DNA of 60,000 bases from Adiantum capillus-veneris (taxonomy: Eukaryota > Streptophyta > Polypodiopsida > Polypodiales > Pteridaceae), in contig CM043954.1 of assembly GCA_014529385.2 (NCBI GenBank), positions 93,825,247 to 93,885,246 on the forward strand, read 5' to 3'. This document shows, in pieces, positions 11,108 through 21,770 of this stretch. The notes beneath the pieces are model-generated. The model made no database searches and was not told where the DNA came from. It saw only the letters and a program-made list of their open reading frames with translations. The first letter of the stretch is position 1, and the number at the start of each line of letters is the position of its first letter. A program made the position numbers and the translations under genes.

Positions 11108-12059
11108 TTAATGGCAACTTGGACTTAACTGTTCAAGGCCAAAAACCCAATTCCATAAGTTTTGGAAATTTAGGCCTTTTCCATTGTGTTGGTCTTTGGA
11201 TGCCACCATTTTGTCGAGTAGGTTGGCATACTTTGGCTTCTCTTGACTTGCTTGTTGAGTGACTGATGTATCCTTTGCTTTATCTTGCATAAGAAGCGAT
11301 TGAATCTGTGTGTGGGTTCTTTGTGATTGATTTTCCACTATCGATTTTGGAACCCATCTTGTTTTTGGTCCTTGTGTGATTGTCTTTTGCATTTGATTCT
11401 TTTTCTTGATGACTTGATGGACACTAGGCTTTGATATCCAAAACTGATTATTTCTATTGTAGAAGCCTTGATTTTGTAGTTGATGACAAGGTATACATTT
11501 GTAGATTGTAGCAGCCTTGGTTGCAATTGGCACCTATTGGATTTTGGTTGTCATTGCTTGCCTTTGGATGGAAGCTTAAGCTGTATGATTTGTCTTGGTT
11601 GTTCCAGATTGAGCTACAAGTTTTGGTAACCATATGCAAGTGTTGCCTTCATAGAATCCTTGTGCTTCAAGTATCTTGACTGGAATTAGCTGCTACTTCA
11701 CCTATGTTTGTTGGGTCGCTTGGCTAAGGTCTGACTTCGGCACCCATACTTTTCGCATTGCCCGCTTGGAAGGTTTTTTTGTTTGCTTTTTGTTGTTGTT
11801 TTTTTTGCTTGCTTGACTTCTTTGTATTCCGTTGATAGCTTGGCTCACTCATTGTAGAACGTCTTTCTTGAGGTGAGTACATCCCGGCTGTTACTTTAGG
11901 CTTTTTGGCCCAAACATTAATGTTTCCTTTGAAGTAGCCTTGAGCAGCGATTGACTCATTTGATGCTATCCACCCAATGACCTTTGGTTGTTGTAGTAAA
12001 ACTTGTGTTTCATGTATCCAAACTGGGTCTTTGGCTTTGATGTGCTCTTTGGATACCAA
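11108..12059 (-). pseudogene. Basic Gln/Lys-rich tail of element B
   Basis: Two overlapping frames (12059-11724 and 11533-11108) encode low-complexity basic sequence rich in Lys, Gln and Ser with recurring Trp/Pro-Lys patterns (PVWIHETQV, QPKVIGW, NVWAKKPKV, FWISKPSV). The recurrence suggests a degenerate internal repeat. No enzymatic motif is seen, and the two frames differ, so at least one frame change separates them. Confidence 0.35.
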
Positions 12060-12624
12060 TACTTGGTTGACATTCTTTGGCTTCTTCTGGATGCTTTTTT
12101 TGTGATGGAAACTTTGGTTGGTAGACTTTGTGCTTTGGTTTCCATTGACGGCTTGTTGAAGGTAAAGTCGTCTTGCGAGGTTGATATACTTCAGTGTTTA
12201 ACTTTGCTTTACCTTTTTCTGTGATGGTTGGTTGCTCCTTTTTTGCATTGACTTGAGGTGCTTTTGGGATCTTTGATGGTGTTGTTGCTGAAGATTTTCC
12301 TTGTGGTTGAAAGAAGATGTACCTCCAGCTTTCTGTCAGGATCAGACTCTCTTTCATATGATGGGAGTTGATTATGTGGAAAGTATCCTTATACTCCCCG
12401 ATACTCAACTTGAGTACAGCTTCTGCCACTCCAAAGCTAGGAATCGACATTTTTGAACTTGTGTACACAATCTTCTCTAGCTCGGTGATTGGTGGCTTTC
12501 CCATCATGATCCATGTTCCATAAGTCATTAGATTCTTTGTTGCTTCTGGATCTATCACAACTGAACATGTGATTTTGAGTCCTATTTCTCCGCATATGCT
12601 AAATTTGATCATCATAGGAGACAA
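12010..12624 (-). pseudogene. Second protease-like domain of element B, active site lost
   Basis: The frame resembles the retropepsin-like segment just upstream (13802-13074). Both have a hydrophobic-Asp start, a Trp/GKP segment, a Gly-x-x-Glu, then EY-x-x-TF-x-I-x-N and a terminal Ile-Leu strand. Here the expected Asp-[Ser/Thr]-Gly is Asp-Pro-Glu (VVIDPEATKN) and the closing LGRP is replaced by LTES. A Lys/Pro/Ser/Thr-rich tail follows. I infer a duplicated protease fold that has lost catalysis, but the match is by eye only. The first codon of the open frame is TTG, so the real start is uncertain. Confidence 0.4.
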
Positions 12625-12713
12625 TCAATCTTCTCCTTTGTCCCTGTTCTTCTTTTGATCTTGCATTTTCTAAAGATTTGATGAACCTGGAAACTTTGCT
12701 TCTTCATCTGCTT

Positions 12714-13802
12714 TCATTTGTACTTTTTTGGAGTTGGCTTCCTTGAAACAACTTTTGTCGATTCTTGAGGTATATCAATGATGACATATTCTAATTGTTG
12801 CTCTGCTTCCTTCATGTGCACTTTGGCATCATGCTCCATGACGTAGCTATCTGTTTCACCTTTTCTGCTTTGACACTCACAAACTTCACTAGCTTTCTTC
12901 AACACATTTATTGTAAATAAGGGAGTTATATCATACCCATCTTCATCGCAAAATTTAGTCAGGGTCACCTCATTCACACACACATCAAGAGTGGCCAGTA
13001 TTTGATCCCATCCAAAGGGTTCAAATAACTCCTCTAGAAATGGTTCTGGAATATAGTTTGTGTCCTCAAAAGGTCAATCGAGAGCTCCATACATCCAAAT
13101 ATGCACTTTGCTTTTGAAACCAGTTGTGGAGTTTAATTCTTCCCCCGGGGTTCGTTCTACATCTCTATAACTATGATCTTTGACACTAATTTTTGTAGTG
13201 ACCTCTTTGTGTCTCAGGTAGATATAGCCATAGCCCCAGTCTTGTACCATTTTGAGCTGACGCATGAATGGTCTGCCCAATATGATGTCAAAGTTGCTGC
13301 TCTTGTCAAAATTCATTATGGCAAAGGTATGTTCATACTCTATGCCACACGAGGATACAATGATTTGTTCTAATATTCCTATCGCTTTCTCCATGTATCC
13401 ATCCGCTAATTGCAATTTCATTCGAGTTTTTGTAAGAGTAGGCTTTCCCCATTTTTTCCATATTTCTTTGGTTGCAATGGCAACTCCTGCCCCACTATCT
13501 AATATAGCAATCATCTTTACTCCTTTGTACTCAAGTGGTAAGGTGGTGTTTCCTTCTTGTCCTTCATAGTAGTCACTCATCATATTTACTGGTACTGGCT
13601 TTGTCTGTGGCTTCTTAGACGAGGTGTTATCCATGTTTTTGTCCACAAGTTGGTCATGTGAAGGGATTTTCAACCCCATCTTTTCCATGTTTCTGCCCAT
13701 TTTTCCCCATAGATGTGGTCTAATTTTTAGTAGCTCTGAGAGATAAAGTGTGCATTGTATAGGAGAAGACATCAATTCGTGCAAGCTCTTGGTATCCATC
13801 AT
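12714..13802 (-). pseudogene. Retropepsin-like protease region of element B
   Basis: ATG at 13802. A Lys/Met-rich lead is followed by MIAILDSGAGVAIATKEIW with the catalytic Asp at about residue 102 (codon 13499-13497). The chain continues through GKP, LADGYM, EYEHTFAIMNF and the strand IILGRPFM, the normal order of a Ty3/gypsy aspartic protease. The frame meets TGA at 13074 and continues open in the same frame to 12714 with an acidic linker. Reverse transcriptase, which normally follows, is absent. Confidence 0.6.
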
Positions 13803-13817
13803 TTTTTGTGTGGCTTT

Positions 13818-14425
13818 TCACTGAGAAGGTACCATTTTAACTTCCAATTTTGTTTCGAGTTCTCCTATGAGAGATGGCAAAGTCTTTAGAGGGCGTGGTT
13901 TACTCTCTTCATATGCGAAAGACTCGACATCCCCATATAAAGATCTTATATCCCCTGGGAAGAATTTGTGATCCATGTTTATTTTAGGGATAAGTGCCGA
14001 CTTTAAAGTAGCACTACCATCTTTTTGGTTTCTAATCGATTCCCATAAGGATTGTAGCCACGGTTCTTCTACCTCCGGAATAGGCCTCATTTCTTGTGAA
14101 CCCACCCCATTTGTGGTATTGGCTACTTCCCTTGTATCTAAAGGTGCCTCAACTCCTGGCTCTTCCTGGTCTTTGTTTACAATACCAAGACTTTTCAATT
14201 CTTGGATTTTTCGCAGATTAGCACCTCTGTTTTTGGAACATCTGGAACTGGTTGCATAAGAGATTGGGCCTTCTGGATGAGCTCCTTGCACATTTTCAAC
14301 CTCTCTTTTTCATACCCTGGGTGAGGGTATGTTATCCATCTATCCTCTTGGGTTTGGTTGGTTTTTAATCTAGCCTCATAAGCTTTCAAGACTGCATTCA
14401 AAGGTTCAAAGACTTTGTTGACCAA
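13818..14425 (-). pseudogene. Gag-protease linker fragments of element B
   Basis: Two overlapping frames (14425-14195 and 14291-13818) encode charged, Pro/Glu-rich sequence between the gag start and the protease. They are in different frames, indicating indels. No zinc knuckle is visible. Assigned to element B by position and strand. Confidence 0.4.
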
Positions 14426-14562
14426 GACTGAACCTCCTGAGTTAGTCTTTGACTCTTTAGGTTCCTTTGCATTTTTCTTGCTTTGTTGCTCTTGTCTAAG
14501 CTAGTCTTTTGTTTAGATTAGTTCAGTTTCCAAAGCATCTTTCTCATGTAGCCTCTTCGTTT

Positions 14563-14751
14563 TCATTTTGTCTTGTTTGGCTTTCCATATCTTCTTCCCA
14601 AAGTTCTCACCGATATGTTCTCAATTTCTGTTTGAACAGGCAATGTGGCTTCTTCAACTGGTTTGTTTTTGGGAGCTTCTTGAGCTTGAGCTCGAGTCAT
14701 CACGTTTAAAGGAATGGTGCGTTCTACCTCGGATCCGCTTGAAGAAGACAT
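14563..14751 (-). pseudogene. 5' end of element B gag/pol-type ORF
   Basis: ATG at 14751 opens a frame with a Ser-rich start, then IPLNVMTRAQAQ, resembling the MTRAQ segment common before Ty3/gypsy proteases. It stops at 14563, and frames downstream are shifted. The ATG is five bases from the C1 insertion, which separates this ORF from its own leader and promoter. Confidence 0.45.
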
Positions 14752-14756
14752 TACGC

Positions 14757-15901
14757 TGTGAGCGGGATGAAAACACACACAGCGCCTCTATAACGACCCG
14801 ACACACACTCTTGGGAAGATACACACACACACTATGGGGCACCACTCGACTTACACAACACACCTGGCCGAGACAGGGAACACATCTCTGGAGTGAGAGG
14901 AGAGAGACTATCCACTTGCCCACTCCACACAGACACACACACACACACACACACACCCAAAAAACTCAGCTCAAAAGAGGAGAATTTCTGATGTTTAGAT
15001 ACAATTGAGCTTGGGCCAACACCAATGGGGCAAACAGCTCACACAATATGAGTACAAGATACCAGATACAATCACAAATTGGAGAAGAAGCTTCACTCAC
15101 CGGAGAAGATTACACAGAAAAACAGCAGAAAAAGAGTGAGGAATTTGGCAAAATGGACAGCGCCATCACGTCCGGAACGGCCCAAAACCCCAGTCTACAA
15201 TGTCAAAGTGCTCAAATCCGACATCGGATGAGCAGTTTACGGCCAAAACAGGCTCCAAAATGAGCAAAAACACACCTGCGGCTGTTCCTCCTCTCTTCTC
15301 CACGTTTTTTCTGGTCTTCTCTCTGTTTTTTCAGTTCCCACACTTAGCTTTATTAGTTGGGCACCCTTGGCCTTTTAGATGACCTCAAACGGACCCCGAA
15401 CAGGCCAAAAACTGACCTCGAAGTGCATAGTTGTCACCTTTTTGCATCATTCGCACACCTGGCACTCAGCTTTTTTCCAATAATGCATCTCGCCACCACG
15501 TGAAGTGGCCCCAAAAAAAGTTCCTCATGATGATCTTTCTGCATAATTCTCACAAGCAAACACCCACGTTGTGTCCATACTTCTCCGCGTGCAAGTATTG
15601 ACCCCGTTCGACCTCCTGACGCCACTCGATGCCATCTGACGCACCTGCTTACCTCATGTCGTCGGCCCGCGGATAGCTTCCTCGAGAAGTTTTACGCACT
15701 ACCAACTCCTCCTTATTGTAGAAAAAACACAGTGGTACTGGTAATAGTGAAAATCGATGCACTATGTACATGGTGTCCTACCTGTACACATGTGGGCCCC
15801 ACGTAACCACCTGGCTAAAGAAAATGGGCAATCCTTTATTCGATGCACCATGCATGTGTATGTACATATGCGCAATCCCTTGCTCGAAAAAACTCCTAAC
15901 A
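14757..15901 (-). repeat. 3' LTR of element C1
   Basis: 1145 bp. On the minus strand it reads TGTTAGGAG... to ...CCCGCTCACA. It contains a (CA)n tract near 14935-14955, a CACGTG core near 15497 and a GTGGGCCCCAC palindrome near 15791. Family relatives are the solo LTR at 23164-24311 and the C2 LTRs. Confidence 0.93.
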
Positions 15902-15908
15902 TAATTTG

Positions 15909-15920
15909 CCCACCCCCTAG
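15909..15920 (-). other. Polypurine tract of element C1
   Basis: The minus strand reads CTAGGGGGTGGG, then CAAATTA, then the LTR start TGTTAGG. The identical tract precedes the 3' LTR of C2 (52925-52936). Confidence 0.75.
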
Positions 15921-15951
15921 CCTGCTAGAGCATTCATGCTCAGCAGCAGCA

Positions 15952-17445
15952 CTAGTAGATGCTCATTCCACCTGGATCAAAAGGCCAAAGGCATATTGCC
16001 TGATTCACAAGAAGAATCATAACACCACACCTACATTTGTCAACAATCAACCAAAATGCACCATAGGCATATCCAACTAACACATCCGCCCTGTCTGGAG
16101 TTCCAAAAGCATAAATATTGCATGCCACATTCAACCCAACCGCCGATAGAGACAACTCAAGTGACTCATCACCTGGCATCTTGGCTTCACCAGCCATAGC
16201 AACAACCTGCAAATCATGCACCCAAGTAGCTAAAAGCATTGTGTGAAGGTAAAGTTGTTGATATCCAAAGCACAAAAGTATCCCCGCAACACACATATCC
16301 CTAGCATAGGCATCCACATAGCTGAGATCGGACTCATATATGCCAAACCCCTTCTCATCATCATAAGCATACTCATCTTCACACATAACTTTATCCACAT
16401 CATAATCATGGCTAGCACCACTATCCATAGCTTCTAACATGGGTTCATCAGTCTCCAAGAATACAGATCCCTGCTCTAAACCACAATCATGCTCATAAAT
16501 CGGTTCAATCACTGCACATACATCAAAATATGGCTTCAAAACAGGCTCCACATCCAACAAATCCACAAAATGGCTCTCAACCTTGCCCTCTTCCCTAATT
16601 TCCAAGGAACTAGTATCCAAAGATGCGTGCCCATCATCAATAACCTCAACCTCACACTCACACCCAGAATCACAAGGTACACAAGTAGCCAATGCATCCT
16701 CTTCAAGACTTTTCAATCCTGTATGCAAAGAATTACTCACCTCTTTAGGCTCTTCCATAAACTTGTCAACCTGCAAGACCTCTTTACGCTTCACAATAGA
16801 CCTTGGGAAGAAACGAGAAACATCATAGGATAGGCTACTTTTCACCTGCTTAGGCTTAACTTCATCTTCCATGTCAAATCCATTTTGCACATGCATACCT
16901 GTACTGATACCATGTTCCTCAAGACACTTAAACTTCCATTCCTTGTGCTTTGCAATGAATACTGCATCTTCAAAAGACTTGGGCCTCTTCAACTCAACCT
17001 CGAACCGCAACCAAGGTGACAAACCATCAACAAAAGAACTTTTCTTCAATGAACAAGGGGGGGTCTCATCCTTAAGAGCAACACACCAACGAGTCCATAA
17101 ATCTGTAAAAACTTGTATATAGGCATCAACACCTTGACAAGAACCTTGCTTAAGAGCATTGAGCTCATTCCATACTGCATTTGCATCTTCCACAACCTGG
17201 AAACGCTCTAAAAAAGCTTCTATAAACTTGTCAAGACTCAAACCATAAGAAGAATCCACTGCTTCTTTAGCTTCCAAATCCATGAACCAAACACGGGCCT
17301 CATCTTTCAAAAGCAATCCAAATAGCCTCAAAATCTTCTCCTCATCACACATATTGTTGCTTATGCATGCCACCTCGACTTGCTCCAGAAAGTCTTCTGC
17401 ATCTTCACCACTTCTTCCATGAAATTCCGGATAAGAGAAAGCCAT
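15952..17445 (-). CDS. Gag with acidic C-terminal extension, element C1 (497 aa)
   Basis: Start chosen at ATG 17445 (MAFSYPEFHGRS), because the open frame upstream has no other ATG. C2 uses the same start. Residues 1 to about 190 match the retrotransposon gag pattern: hydrophobic helices, RLFGLLLKDEARVWF, FLERFQ, and a PKSFEDAVFIAKHKEWKFK segment. From about residue 230 the zinc knuckle and protease found in C2 are replaced by a long acidic region with Cys, then a hydrophobic stretch, ending FDPGGMSIY right before the polypurine tract. The frame is intact over 498 codons. It would form the particle shell; the acidic part has no known function. Element A has a similar gag-acidic design. Confidence 0.75.
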   Translation of the reverse strand: MAFSYPEFHGRSGEDAEDFLEQVEVACISNNMCDEEKILRLFGLLLKDEARVWFMDLEAKEAVDSSYGLSLDKFIEAFLERFQVVEDANAVWNELNALKQGSCQGVDAYIQVFTDLWTRWCVALKDETPPCSLKKSSFVDGLSPWLRFEVELKRPKSFEDAVFIAKHKEWKFKCLEEHGISTGMHVQNGFDMEDEVKPKQVKSSLSYDVSRFFPRSIVKRKEVLQVDKFMEEPKEVSNSLHTGLKSLEEDALATCVPCDSGCECEVEVIDDGHASLDTSSLEIREEGKVESHFVDLLDVEPVLKPYFDVCAVIEPIYEHDCGLEQGSVFLETDEPMLEAMDSGASHDYDVDKVMCEDEYAYDDEKGFGIYESDLSYVDAYARDMCVAGILLCFGYQQLYLHTMLLATWVHDLQVVAMAGEAKMPGDESLELSLSAVGLNVACNIYAFGTPDRADVLVGYAYGAFWLIVDKCRCGVMILLVNQAICLWPFDPGGMSIY

Positions 17446-17547
17446 GGCTACCCAAGTTACAATGCTTTGAGAACCCCTACGAACACACGTGCAAGAACCC
17501 AAAACTTTTCACTACCCAATCCCTAGAAACTTCAATGGAGCTCAGCT

Positions 17548-17766
17548 TTAGATAAGGACAAACACATGCACATCAAATGAGTTTTCATAGTTAATCATCG
17601 GAATGACAATAGGCAAAGGACATTCCAGGATCTCTCTCAATCTTCTTGGCCCAAACATAAAGACTATGCGCTGCTGGAAAAAGATCTTCCTGGACACATG
17701 AACATTAATCTGAATTCTTTGAGTTAAATGAAAAGGAGTGAACTGAGGGCCGTTTTGATCATCCAT
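17548..17766 (-). CDS. Conserved leader small protein, element C1 (72 aa)
   Basis: ATG at 17766, stop at 17548, about 100 bases before the gag ATG. The start is MDDQNGPQF, followed by RIQINVHVSRKIFFQQRIVF, FGPRRLREIL, a Pro/Ile segment and SFDVHVFVLI. It matches C2 with one conservative change (Ile/Val); the other coding differences I see (Asn codon, Thr codon) are synonymous. Homologues are in A and E. The ATG overlaps the stop of an ATG-less upstream frame as TAATG. Function unknown; its constant place ahead of gag suggests it is made from the leader or influences gag translation. Confidence 0.65.
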   Translation of the reverse strand: MDDQNGPQFTPFHLTQRIQINVHVSRKIFFQQRIVFMFGPRRLREILECPLPIVIPMINYENSFDVHVFVLI

Positions 17767-18378
17767 TAAAGCCAACCATGAAGCTCCCAAGAAGGCACAC
17801 CTGACTCAACCTCTGATTTTGCCAAAATTTCAGCAGCATAACAGCATAAATGACTCAAAATACCAAAAAACCAGCCATCATAACTTGGAAAAATTTTGAC
17901 AGAGCTTCCCCAAAAGTAGAGCAATGAGAACCCAAAATATAGACTGTATCTGTATACATAAACTGTCAACAATAGAACCCGAGCATCAAGTAGGAATCAC
18001 TAGTACATAGCCTATGGCGAGGTCACAAAAAGGGTGCTCCAGCTACCTGTATCACCGAAAGGATCTCCACATTTGAGAATCCCCCAGCTCAATAAAAACC
18101 TCACGCTATCGACCCTCACACGAAGGCTAATGCAAATCGCGTATAGTCAAGTCTAAGAAATGACTATCTTCCAGACCAAGTCTCAGAAATGGCTGGGACT
18201 GCCAAATACAACCAAGTATGGCTCCACAAATGCGTACAATGGCAGTTTTCACAAGTAACATACAATCCAGCAGACAATGCTCTCAAATAGGCGCCAAGTG
18301 ATGCATTCCCACAACAACTGCAAGTGACATCACTGCTAGTATATCACTGTACTCCAGCTACCTGTACTTGTGTGAATC

Positions 18379-18498
18379 ACCTGTACCTGTACCTGTCCCT
18401 GTAACCTGTAACCTGTAACCTGTAATCTGTAATCTGTAATCTGCAACCTGCAACCTGTAATCCCGAAGCTCGAAGCTCGAAGCTCGAAGCTCGAAGCA
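18379..18498 (-). repeat. Heptamer minisatellite in the C1 leader
   Basis: Minus-strand reading: about five copies of AGCTTCG, then about ten 7-base units GGTTACA/GATTACA/GGTTGCA, then 6-base variants (GGTACA). The same block, with different unit counts, is at 49565-49670 in C2. It lies between the primer site and the leader ORF. Confidence 0.8.
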
Positions 18499-18516
18499 GA
18501 AGGTACTCGAAGAAGA

Positions 18517-18534
18517 TCCTCCGTGGGGGCGCCA
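18517..18534 (-). other. Primer binding site of element C1
   Basis: TGGCGCCCCCACGGAGGA lies six bases inside the 5' LTR. C2 has TGGTGCCCCCACGGAGGA and E has TGGTGCCCCCTCGGAGGA, so all three appear to use the same or closely related tRNA primer. Confidence 0.65.
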
Positions 18535-18540
18535 AAAGAA

Positions 18541-19687
18541 TGTGAGCGGGATGAAAACACACACAGCGCCTCTATAACGACCCGACACACACTCTTGGGA
18601 AGATACACACACACACTATGGGGCACCACTCGACTTACACAACACACCTGGCCGAGACAGGGAACACATCTCTGGAGTGAGAGGAGAGAGACTATCCACT
18701 TGCCCACTCCACACAGACACACACACACACACACACACACACCCAAAAAACTCAGCTCAAAAGAGGAGAATTTCTGATGTTTAGATACAATTGAGCTTGG
18801 GCCAACACCAATGGGGCAAACAGCTCACACAATATGAGTACAAGATACCAGATACAATCACAAATTGGAGAAGAAGCTTCACTCACCGGAGAAGATTACA
18901 CAGAAAAACAGCAGAAAAAGAGTGAGGAATTTGGCAAAATGGACAGCGCCATCACGTCCGGAACGGCCCAAAACCCCAGTCTACAATGTCAAAGTGCTCA
19001 AATCCGACATCGGATGAGCAGTTTACGGCCAAAACAGGCTCCAAAATGAGCAAAAACACACCTGCGGCTGTTCCTCCTCTCTTCTCCACGTTTTTTCTGG
19101 TCTTCTCTCTGTTTTTTCAGTTCCCACACTTAGCTTTATTAGTTGGGCACCCTTGGCCTTTTAGATGACCTCAAACGGACCCCGAACAGGCCAAAAACTG
19201 ACCTCGAAGTGCATAGTTGTCACCTTTTTGCATCATTCGCACACCTGGCACTCAGCTTTTTTCCAATAATGCATCTCGCCACCACGTGAAGTGGCCCCAA
19301 AAAAAGTTCCTCATGATGATCTTTCTGCATAATTCTCACAAGCAAACACCCACGTTGTGTCCATACTTCTCCGCGTGCAAGTATTGACCCCGTTCGACCT
19401 CCTGACGCCACTCGATGCCATCTGACGCACCTGCTTACCTCATGTCGTCGGCCCGCGGATAGCTTCCTCGAGAAGTTTTACGCACTACCAACTCCTCCTT
19501 ATTGTAGAAAAAACACAGTGGTACTGGTAATAGTGAAAATCGATGCACTATGTACATGGTGTCCTACCTGTACACATGTGGGCCCCACGTAACCACCTGG
19601 CTAAAGAAAATGGGCAATCCTTTATTCGATGCACCATGCATGTGTATGTACATATGCGCAATCCCTTGCTCGAAAAAACTCCTAACA
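18541..19687 (-). repeat. 5' LTR of element C1
   Basis: 1147 bp, matching the 3' LTR apart from a longer CA repeat. It ends (plus strand) CTCCTAACA and is followed by the target duplication ACGC. Confidence 0.93.
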
Positions 19688-19691
19688 ACGC

Positions 19692-20586
<895 letters not shown>

Positions 20587-20590
<4 letters not shown>

Positions 20591-20745
20591 GCTAATAATT
20601 AGTAACATCTTCAAAAGGTTAAACAGACCTATCATAAGACCTAACTAATATAATATTTGTCTAAGGAGCTTGTAATTAATAAACGTCTTCAAAAAGTTAA
20701 ATTGACCTATCATAAGACCTAACTAATGCAATCCTTGTCTAAGCC
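20587..20745. repeat. Tandem duplication, about 80 bp
   Basis: Two diverged copies of a unit containing CATCTTCAAAAGGTTAAA, CCTATCATAAGACCTAACTA and TTTGTCTAAG lie head to tail just left of the next repeat block. Confidence 0.6.
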
Positions 20746-21013
20746 ATTGTCTGGTAAAAAAAAAAAAGAAGGTAAAGTGAAGCACTAAATTGAAACTCAA
20801 AAGGAAGCTAAGAAGAAGTAGAAGAGGCTCAGAAGTGAGGGGGAAACTCCGCAATTGATAGTAGATAAGGAGGCTCAGAAGTGAGGGGGGGAATCCGCTA
20901 TTGGGAGCAGACAAGAAGCTTTGCATAATTTATGGTCGTGCTCATAGAGAGATAGAAAGACAGGGAGCATCCGTGATCGGTACCAGACAAAAAAAAAAGT
21001 AAAGTGAAGCACT
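20745..21013. repeat. Tandem repeat unit hosting the CACTA insertion (left part)
   Basis: A unit of roughly 240 bp starts TCTGGTAAAAAA...GTAAAGTGAAGCACTAAA and runs through AGGCTCAGAAGTGAGG to GGTACCAGACAAAAA. The next unit begins GTAAAGTGAAGCACT and is cut by the CACTA element. The remainder resumes at 30085 as ACTAAACCAAAACACAAAAG. The sequence around 20775 thus serves as an empty site. Confidence 0.65.
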
Positions 21014-21033
21014 CACTACAACAAAAAAGGGGA
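21014..21033. repeat. CACTA left terminal inverted repeat
   Basis: CACTACAACA matches the reverse complement of the right end (30075-30084) over ten bases, with weak similarity beyond. CACTA starts define the superfamily. Confidence 0.85.
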
Positions 21034-21039
21034 CCTTCG

Positions 21040-21190
21040 ACGCAGGTTTTGACGCATCTCATCGAAAAGCCCATCGATATATGCGTCCCTACAAAAAAGT
21101 CGCTATATGCATCGATATACGCGTCGAAAGGTAATATTATCGACGCATATTTCGACGGGCGTAGCGACGCATATAGCGACAACCATAATA
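21040..21190. repeat. CACTA subterminal repeats, left
   Basis: Short copies of TCGATATATGCG, TCGATATACGCGTCGA and CGACGCATAT occur in both orientations. They are the likely binding sites for the TNPA-like protein, as known for En/Spm. The matching right block is 29880-30070. Confidence 0.7.
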
Positions 21191-21464
21191 GAAATTTTTT
21201 TTCTTGGGCAGAGGACAGATAGCCTGTAGTGAAAAGATGGACACAGCCACAACGAGACTGCCTGTCCTCTGCCCAAGAAAGCGAGCAACACCAAAATCAA
21301 CCGTGCTCCCGCAAAAATTTTGGCAGAGTTCCCTTCGTTTTTACATAAACTTTTAAAAAAGAACCATATCATGTATACGCCTCCTACATGCTATCCATGT
21401 AGGATCTCACATGAGATTTAAGGCCAATATTATGAAAGAAATGAAATGAACTTTGTGCAAAACC

Positions 21465-21770
21465 ATAACTGTACCAACTTAAAACCATAACCATAACGAA
21501 CTTAATTTTTGCAAAACCATAACTAAATTAAAACCATAACCGGCCATAACCACTTTGATCAAAACCATAATGCAGATAACCATAACCATAAATAAAACAA
21601 TAACCATAAGCATAACCAGAAAGTTAAACATAACCATAAACAAAACAAGAACCATAACCATGTCTATACAAGAATAGGAAAAATAACCATGTCTATACAA
21701 TGACAATGACAAAAACCCTAACCATAAGGAAAACAATAAGTGTTTGAACAATAACCATAACTATATATGT
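21465..21770. repeat. Degenerate AACCATA heptamer array
   Basis: Thirty or so imperfect copies of ACCATAA/AACCATA are interspersed with CTATACAA segments. One stretch reads AAAACCCTAACC, telomere-like but isolated. Confidence 0.7.

Larger units (their letters stand above)
11108..14756 (-). mobile_element. Element B: decayed gag/protease-bearing LTR element, interrupted by C1
   Basis: A chain of minus-strand frames reads gag-type start, linker, retropepsin-like domain, a second protease-like domain and a basic Gln/Lys-rich tail. No reverse transcriptase or integrase follows. C1 is inserted five bases upstream of the gag ATG, so the leader continues beyond 19687 (TSD ACGC repeated at 19688-19691). 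Multiple stops and frame changes show age. LTRs were not identified with confidence. Confidence 0.55.
14757..19687 (-). mobile_element. Element C1: complete gag-only LTR retrotransposon
   Basis: Two LTRs (14757-15901 and 18541-19687) flank a 2.6-kb internal region. Ends are TGT...ACA. The 4-bp target duplication is ACGC at 14753-14756 and 19688-19691. Reading the minus strand the order is LTR, primer site, heptamer minisatellite, leader ORF (17766-17548), gag ORF (17445-15952), polypurine tract, LTR. The LTRs appear identical except for the CA-repeat length, so the insertion is recent. There is no protease, reverse transcriptase or integrase, so it must depend on another element. Confidence 0.92.

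Noticed and set aside
14654-14956. Frames of VCVCVC / HTHTHT peptides in the C-family LTRs
   Set aside because: Translations of the CA/GT microsatellite inside the LTR; no start context or conservation as protein.
21465-21770. AACCATA array as an interstitial telomere
   Set aside because: Only one short stretch matches the plant telomere repeat; the rest does not.
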